Origin: JAHQVI01 sp050330195
GTDB lineage: Bacteria > Pseudomonadota > Alphaproteobacteria > Rhizobiales > Rhodomicrobiaceae
NCBI GenBank assembly: GCA_050330195.1
Contig: JBHJOB010000007.1
Span: 13,467 to 77,466 of the forward strand
Direction of reading: 5' to 3'
Length of the DNA: 64,000 nt
Shown here: positions 59,531-64,000 of the stretch, in pieces
How the letters are laid out: each line of letters begins with the position of its first letter
How positions within the stretch are numbered: position 1 is the stretch's first letter
Position numbers and translations under genes: made by a program
Notes under the pieces: model-generated
The model's database searches: none
Seen by the model: the letters and a program-made list of their open reading frames with translations, nothing else
Told to the model about the DNA's origin: nothing

Positions 59531-60423
59531 GCCGCGCGCTGGGATACTCCCCCCCCCTTAGGGAGAGGGTTGGGGTGAGGGGAAAGATCACTTCTTTGGC
59601 GCTCGAACCCCTCACCCGGACGCTGCGCGCCCGACCTCTCCCCAAAGGAGAGGTGAATCCCGGTCGCATCGTGACCTTCTGCTTTGCGTTGCTTGTTATG
59701 ATTGCGGGTCCACTCCATGCCGAGCCGCTTGCCTCCGGCGCCACCTTCCTGACCGACAATCTCAAAGCTCAGCAGGCCGATGAAGCCGTCAATCCGGGGA
59801 TGCTCTGGGTGAGCGAAGGCGCAGCGCTGTGGGAACGGCAAGAGGGCAGGGCAAACAAATCCTGCGCGTCCTGTCATGGCGGGGCCGAGGAGAGCATGAA
59901 AGGCGTGGCGGCGCGCTATCCGGCGGTCGATGCGGAAAGCGGTCAGCTTCTCAATCTGGAAGGACGCATCAACCTTTGCCGGCAGGACAATCAGCAGGCG
60001 GAGCCTTACGCATATGAATCGGATGAACTGCTGGGGCTGACGGCATTCGTCGCACGCCAATCGCTCGGTATGCCGATGAACGTGAAATTCGACGGGCCGG
60101 CGGCGTCTCATTATGAAGCCGGAAAGACGCTATATCATCGGCGGCAGGGCCAGTTGAACCTGTCCTGCGCGCAATGCCATGTCGACAAGGTCGGGCAGCG
60201 CCTGCGAGGTGACACGATCAGCCACGGGCTCGGAAATGGCTATCCGGCCTACAGGCTGGAATGGCAGTCCGCAGGTTCGTTGCACCGGCGTTTCCGGTCC
60301 TGCCTGTTCGGCGTGCGCGCGGGGCAATTCGATCATGGCTCGCCGGAGTTCCTGCAGCTTGAGCTGTACATCGCAAAACGCGCCGAGGGCGTCCCGGTAG
60401 AAACGCCCGCGATCCGGAAATGA
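59527..60423 (+). CDS. soxA: SoxA-like diheme cytochrome c with repeat-derived N terminus
   Basis: A 298-residue periplasmic cytochrome. Heme sites are CASCH and CAQCH. The Cys of RRFRSCLFGVRAG is the sulfur-binding active-site Cys ligand, and the tail 'GSPEFLQLELYIAKRAEGVPVETPAIR' (in parts) is typical. SoxA with SoxX couples sulfur compounds to SoxY. The first 45 or so residues are unusual: they are read from palindromic repeat C (59545-59656) and are followed by the real signal peptide 'VTFCFALLVMIAGPLHA'. ATG 59527 overlaps the soxZ stop; internal GTG starts after the repeat are also possible. Confidence 0.86.
   Translation: MSRALGYSPPLRERVGVRGKITSLALEPLTRTLRARPLPKGEVNPGRIVTFCFALLVMIAGPLHAEPLASGATFLTDNLKAQQADEAVNPGMLWVSEGAALWERQEGRANKSCASCHGGAEESMKGVAARYPAVDAESGQLLNLEGRINLCRQDNQQAEPYAYESDELLGLTAFVARQSLGMPMNVKFDGPAASHYEAGKTLYHRRQGQLNLSCAQCHVDKVGQRLRGDTISHGLGNGYPAYRLEWQSAGSLHRRFRSCLFGVRAGQFDHGSPEFLQLELYIAKRAEGVPVETPAIRK
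59545..59656. repeat. Dispersed palindromic repeat C inside the soxA 5' region
   Basis: GAGAGGGTTGGGGTGAGGGG (59569-59582 region) pairs with the later CCCCTCACCC and CGACCTCTCCCC arms, giving a long imperfect palindrome that ends in GGAGAGGTGAA. Such units are widespread in alphaproteobacterial intergenic regions. Here it lies within the soxA reading frame and has no stop in that frame. Confidence 0.65.
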
Positions 60424-60434
60424 GGGAGATTTTC

Positions 60435-61709
60435 ATGCTGACGAGACGGCATTTTCTGATTGGCGCGGCGAGTGTCACGGCGGCAGCCAGCAGCTTTCCC
60501 CGGCCCGCGCTTGCTCAGGCGAAGCCGAGGGTCGTGGTGGTCGGCGGCGGGGCGGGCGGCGCATCCGTGGTCCGGCGTCTCGCGGCGGCGGCGAATGGCG
60601 GGCTCGACGTCACGCTCGTCGAACCGCAGGAAATCTACACGACCTGCTTCTATTCCAATCTCTATCTGGGCGGCTTCCAGCCTTTGGAGGTTCTCCAATA
60701 CCGTTACGATGCGGTTGCGGCACTCCCCGGCGTCACCGTCGCGCGGGACATGGCGAAGAGGGTGGACCGTGAGCGTGGTGAGATCACATTGACGGGCGGC
60801 GAGACGCTCGCCTATGACCGGCTGGTGCTCTCGCCCGGCATAGACCTCGACTATGATTCCGTTCCCGGATGGTCGAAGGAGGCCGAGGAGATCATGCCTC
60901 ACGCGTGGAAATCCGGTCCGCAGACGGAGCTTCTGAAACGTCAGATCGACGCCGTCCCCGATGGCGGGCTGGTCGTGATGATCGCGCCACCGAACCCCTA
61001 TCGCTGTCCGCCCGGTCCCTATGAGCGCGTGTCCATGATCGCCCATGCCCTGACGGCGGCGGGCAAGTCGAAGGCGCGCATCGTCATCATCGATCCCAAG
61101 GAAAACTTCTCAAAGCAGCCGCTCTTTCAGCAGGGCTGGGAGAAATATTATCCGGGCATGATCGAATGGCTGTCGCCGATGATCTCGGGCGGCGTGAAAT
61201 CCGTCGATCCGAAGACGATGACCGTTGAGACAGATTTCGAGACTTACCGGAATGCCGCCCTCGTCAATGTCATCCCGCGGCAGACAGCGGGGCAGATTGC
61301 CATCGACGCCGGGCTGACCGCCGACAATGGCTATTGTCCGATCGATCCGTTCAGCATGAAATCGCAATCCGACGATCGCATTTTCGTGCTCGGCGATGCG
61401 TCCATCGCGGGCGACATGCCCAAATCGGCCTTCGCCGCCGACAGCCAGGCGCAGGTCGTCGCGCAGGTGATCGCGACCGAGCTTCTGGACGCCAGCGATC
61501 CGGAGATCGGCTACGCCAACCGCTGCTGGAGCCTGATCGGTACGGACGACAGCGTGTTCGTCGGCGGCAGCTACAAGCCGACCAAGGCGAAGATCGAACA
61601 GGCTGAAAGCGACATCTCGGGAATGGACGACACGGGGGGGCAGCGCCGCATCAATTACGAGGATTCGGCGAGCTGGTACGCCAATCTGACGTCGGAGCTT
61701 TACGGCTAG
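60435..61709 (+). CDS. soxF: SoxF-like flavoprotein (sulfide dehydrogenase family)
   Basis: A 424-residue periplasmic flavoprotein of the FCSD/SoxF type, with a Tat signal (TRRHFLIGAASVTAAAS). The FAD motif VVVVGGGAGGASVVRRL and the later 'RIFVLGDASIAGDMPKSAFAADSQAQVVA' (in parts) are clear. The redox Cys residues are in 'TCFYSNLYLGG' and 'PPNPYRCPPGPYERVSM'. Start at ATG 60435, with GAGGGAG upstream; an earlier ATG at 60420 overlaps the soxA stop but has no site. Last gene of the operon; in Paracoccus SoxF supports the Sox system. Confidence 0.88.
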   Translation: MLTRRHFLIGAASVTAAASSFPRPALAQAKPRVVVVGGGAGGASVVRRLAAAANGGLDVTLVEPQEIYTTCFYSNLYLGGFQPLEVLQYRYDAVAALPGVTVARDMAKRVDRERGEITLTGGETLAYDRLVLSPGIDLDYDSVPGWSKEAEEIMPHAWKSGPQTELLKRQIDAVPDGGLVVMIAPPNPYRCPPGPYERVSMIAHALTAAGKSKARIVIIDPKENFSKQPLFQQGWEKYYPGMIEWLSPMISGGVKSVDPKTMTVETDFETYRNAALVNVIPRQTAGQIAIDAGLTADNGYCPIDPFSMKSQSDDRIFVLGDASIAGDMPKSAFAADSQAQVVAQVIATELLDASDPEIGYANRCWSLIGTDDSVFVGGSYKPTKAKIEQAESDISGMDDTGGQRRINYEDSASWYANLTSELYG

Positions 61710-61830
61710 AGCATCGGTCCCGGCGGCGATGACCGGAATTACCGCGAAAGCAGGAATCTGATTGCTCCATTTGAGTGGCCAAAGATGTCCGCCTGCGCGG
61801 ATTTCGCAGAGAGTTGTCTCATCGCAGCCG

Positions 61831-62328
61831 TCAGCTCTGCTCGTCAACAAGCCCAAGACGCTCGTGCCACTCGGCGATGCTTTCATCGGGATAGATATCG
61901 AACGTCCGGTCGCCCTCCCTGATGCAGGGCTCCACCCATGACGCCCTGCTGTCGAGCATGAGATGGGTGCGTTCCGGCGGCTGCGGGAGGGGCGTGTCGA
62001 TGCTGGATGCGTGCGGATGCATCAGTTCCGGCCAGCGCGGGTCCCACAGCCAGAGCGCGCTGCCGCAATTGCCGCAGAATTTGCGCTCGCCGGGGCTTTC
62101 CTCGGTGTCACCATCTTCGAATGCGTGCATGATCGCGTGATAGGTTCGAATGTGCTCCGCCCCCTCGATAGTGAGCGTATCGAACCTGGCGCTCAGATTG
62201 ATCGCGTAGCCGCCCGTGCCGGCCGTTTTCCGGCAGATCGAGCAGTAGCACAGGTTGAACGGGTAGGGATGCCGGGAGTCCACGGTGAATTTGACGACCC
62301 CGCAGTGGCATGATCCTTTGAGCAACAT
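61831..62328 (-). CDS. GFA-family protein (glutathione-dependent formaldehyde-activating type)
   Basis: A 165-residue zinc protein with the GFA fold. Cys pairs are in GSCHCGVVKF, CYCSICRKTAG and FCGNCGSALWLW. The family includes S-(hydroxymethyl)glutathione synthase (Gfa), which condenses formaldehyde with glutathione, but most members are uncharacterised. Start at ATG 62326-62328 removes a Cys-rich upstream extension that does not resemble the family. It stands alone and is convergent with soxF. Confidence 0.87.
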   Translation of the reverse strand: MLLKGSCHCGVVKFTVDSRHPYPFNLCYCSICRKTAGTGGYAINLSARFDTLTIEGAEHIRTYHAIMHAFEDGDTEESPGERKFCGNCGSALWLWDPRWPELMHPHASSIDTPLPQPPERTHLMLDSRASWVEPCIREGDRTFDIYPDESIAEWHERLGLVDEQS

Positions 62329-62513
62329 TGATCCAGATCCTTGAAAAACCGGCAAGCGCTGTCTATTGCAGGAACAATTATTGTGACGGCCAAAAGTTTC
62401 GCTACTGCGGCAACAGCAACCATTGCGGACGGCGAACTTCGAATATGCCCGGCATTTTGCCAGTGGCCGAGAATTCTCTGCTGCGCACAGCGGCAAGATA
62501 AGAAGAGGAGAGA

Positions 62514-63452
62514 ATGGCGGACCCTTACACCGTGTTGGGCGTGCCCCGGGATGCCTCGCAGGACGATATTCGCAAAGCCTACCGGCGGCTTGCCAAGAAG
62601 AACCACCCCGACCTCAATCCCGGCAATGAGGAGGCCGAAAAGCGCTTCAAGGAGGTCTCCGCCGCTTACGGGATCATCGGCAATGAGGAAAAGCGCGCGC
62701 GTTTCGATCGTGGCGAGATCGACGAGAGCGGTGCGGAACGGCCCCCGGAGCGTCAATATTACCGGCAAAGCGCGGAAGCCGAGCCGGGCTTCAAATATTA
62801 CAGCTGGTCGAGCGAAGGCGGCGGCGAGGATATGGGCGACATCTTCTCCGATCTGTTCCGCAATGCCGGGCGTGGCGGCGCTGGCGGGGGAACCGGGCGC
62901 GGCTTCCCCATTCCCGGCGCGGATCTGACCTATACGCTGACCGTCGATTTCCTCGACGCGGTCAATGGCGGCAAGAAAACCGTCACCATGCCGGACGGGC
63001 AGCAACTCTCCATCACCATCCCGGCAGGGCTCAAGGACGGCCAGACCCTGCGGCTGCTGGGCAAAGGGCAGGCGGGGCTGAATGGCGGCGAGCCGGGCGA
63101 CGCGCTGGTGACGATCAATGTCAGCGATCACCCCGTTTTCGAACGCGACGGCGACACGATCCGCTCCGGCCTCGACATCACGCTGAACGAGGCGCTGTCC
63201 GGGGCCAAGGTGCGGGCTGCAACCGTGTCGGGCGCTGTCAACGTCACCGTGCCGAAAAACGCCAATACGGGCCATACGCTGCGCCTGCGCGGCAAGGGCG
63301 TGATGAACCGCTCGACGGGCAAGCGCGGCGACCACATGATCGAGTTGCGCATCAAGCTGCCGGCGGAACCGGATGAGGAACTGCGCCAGCTCATTGCGGA
63401 TTGGGAGGCGAAACACCCTTACCATCCGCGCGAGGCGAAGGAGACGGCCTGA
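62514..63452 (+). CDS. CbpA-like DnaJ-family co-chaperone
   Basis: A 312-residue J-protein. The J domain (residues 1-66) has the HPD motif (KNHPDLNPG), then a Gly-rich linker and two DnaJ C-terminal substrate-binding domains ('MPDGQQLSITIPAGLKDGQTLRLLGKG', 'VTVPKNANTGHTLRLRGKG'). There is no zinc finger, which identifies the CbpA/DnaJ class B type. It activates DnaK. SD AAGAGGAGAG precedes ATG 62514. Its stop overlaps the next start (TGATG), so it is coupled to the CbpM-like gene. Confidence 0.92.
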   Translation: MADPYTVLGVPRDASQDDIRKAYRRLAKKNHPDLNPGNEEAEKRFKEVSAAYGIIGNEEKRARFDRGEIDESGAERPPERQYYRQSAEAEPGFKYYSWSSEGGGEDMGDIFSDLFRNAGRGGAGGGTGRGFPIPGADLTYTLTVDFLDAVNGGKKTVTMPDGQQLSITIPAGLKDGQTLRLLGKGQAGLNGGEPGDALVTINVSDHPVFERDGDTIRSGLDITLNEALSGAKVRAATVSGAVNVTVPKNANTGHTLRLRGKGVMNRSTGKRGDHMIELRIKLPAEPDEELRQLIADWEAKHPYHPREAKETA

Positions 63453-63778
63453 TGATCAGCGAGAAAGAGCTTTGCGCCCTGATCGAGGCGCTGGAAGCCC
63501 ATGTGCTGCGCAACTGGGTGGATGCCGGGCTGGTGCGCGCCCTGAACCGCGACCCGCTCCAGTTCGACGAGGCCGACGTGGTGCGCGTTCAACTGATATG
63601 CGAGTTGCATTACGAACTGGCGGTGGAGGAAGAGACGCTGCCGCTGATCGTGTCGCTGGTGGACCAGCTTTACGGGCTGCGCAGATCGGCGCGCGCCTTC
63701 AACGACGCGATTGCGGAGGAACCGGAGGAGGTGCGTCGCCGGATCACGCAGAAGGTGCTGGACCGGCTGCGGCCTTGA
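63452..63778 (+). CDS. CbpM-like chaperone modulator
   Basis: A 108-residue protein in the position of CbpM. It starts MISEKELCALIEALE, with 'VLRNWVDAGLVRALNRD', 'QFDEADVVRVQLICELHYELAVEEETLPLIVSLVDQLYGLR' (in parts). This fits the MerR-like fold of CbpM, which inhibits CbpA by binding its J domain. The ATG shares one base with the dnaJ stop. No signal or membrane span. Confidence 0.85.
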   Translation: MISEKELCALIEALEAHVLRNWVDAGLVRALNRDPLQFDEADVVRVQLICELHYELAVEEETLPLIVSLVDQLYGLRRSARAFNDAIAEEPEEVRRRITQKVLDRLRP

Positions 63779-63785
63779 CGACAAG

Positions 63786-63873
63786 CGTCATCCCGGACGC
63801 CTGAGGCGAGCCGGGATCATTTGCAATCGTTGATAAGGTCCCGGATACCGCTTCCAGCGTTTCCGGGATGACG
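63786..63873 (+). repeat. Dispersed repeat B, copy 2 (palindromic)
   Basis: CGTCATCCCGGA (63786-63797) is inverted as TCCGGGATGACG (63862-63873), and GCGTTTCCGGGATGACG (63857-63873) matches 50642-50658 exactly in reverse. The unit forms a long hairpin between the CbpM-like gene and the next gene. No open frame. Confidence 0.65.
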
Positions 63874-63959
63874 GGCCGAGACCCCAGGGCGGAATCATAA
63901 ATCGTTAATGCGCTGAGTGGCGAACAGGATTCTGATGGCCGGGATAAGGAGGACCGGCC

Positions 63960-64000
63960 ATGAGCGTCAGCTTTCTGGAGCATATCCGTGATATTGAAGA
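63960..64000 (+). CDS. 5' end of a CDS cut by the window edge
   Basis: ATG at 63960 with a strong ribosome-binding site (AAGGAGGA, 63946-63953), followed by 13 codons beginning MSVSFLEHIRDI to the window end. The product cannot be identified from so little. Confidence 0.6.
   Translation, partial: MSVSFLEHIRDIE

Noticed and set aside
1..64000. CRISPR arrays, rRNA and tRNA genes
   Set aside because: No regularly spaced direct repeats and no rRNA or tRNA landmark sequences were noticed on either strand. A tRNA search program was not available.

Overview
This is a GC-rich, gene-dense chromosomal segment that looks like an alphaproteobacterium of the Hyphomicrobiales (Rhizobiales). The evidence is an MlaD-type protein fused to a PqiC-like domain, a DUF2852-type protein, many ABC and TRAP importers with Tat or Sec substrate-binding proteins, a BgsBA-like beta-glucan synthase pair and a Sox module. 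Genus and species cannot be read from the sequence. No rRNA, tRNA, CRISPR array, transposase or phage gene was recognised.

Layout. 0-3.5 kb: an mlaEFD lipid-transport operon (minus strand). 3.7-10.7 kb: housekeeping and small genes, namely a DUF2852-type protein, a secreted metallo-beta-lactamase-fold hydrolase, transaldolase, xerC, an MFS carrier, two zincin-like proteins and hpt. 10.9-19.1 kb: a dipeptide-type ABC importer with a double ATPase, divergent from a DddP-like M24 protein, followed by a hydratase of the 2-keto-4-pentenoate hydratase family. 19.4-21.7 kb: a Sel1-type secreted protein and an orphan TAXI solute-binding protein. 21.7-23.0 kb: a lower-GC insert bounded by a 13-bp inverted repeat. 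It carries three small genes and cuts a CaiB/BaiF CoA-transferase gene. 23.3-30.9 kb: a dctPQM TRAP transporter, a large FAD/Fe-S oxidase and a serine-glyoxylate-type aminotransferase. 30.9-37.8 kb: an oppABCDF importer with a beta-hydroxyacid dehydrogenase and a carboxymuconolactone-decarboxylase-like protein. 38.1-46.4 kb: a secreted tandem-repeat protein, a BgsB/BgsA-like polysaccharide synthase pair, an output-less Cache sensor and a hybrid histidine kinase. 46.4-54.4 kb: trmO, then a molybdate/tungstate uptake region (MOT1-like carrier, tupBCA, a ModA-like protein and a metal-chelate ABC importer). 54.6-61.7 kb: an AraC-type regulator and a tight operon iorA-iorB-soxX-soxY-soxZ-soxA-soxF. 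61.8-64 kb: a GFA-family protein, a CbpA-like DnaJ with its CbpM-like partner, and the first codons of one more gene.

Two regions stand out. The first is 46.9-61.7 kb, where at least three Mo/W-type uptake systems lie next to a molybdenum hydroxylase. The small subunit, large subunit and a SoxXYZA/SoxF set are packed into one transcription unit with no soxB or soxCD in the window. This suggests a hybrid periplasmic oxidation module. The second is the 1.3-kb insert, where CoA-transferase similarity stops exactly at the first base of the inverted repeat. Its first gene has a leader hairpin covering the ribosome-binding site. Three families of short palindromic repeats are scattered through the window, and one of them supplies coding sequence to the N terminus of soxA.

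All family names come from reading motifs by eye. No database search was run.
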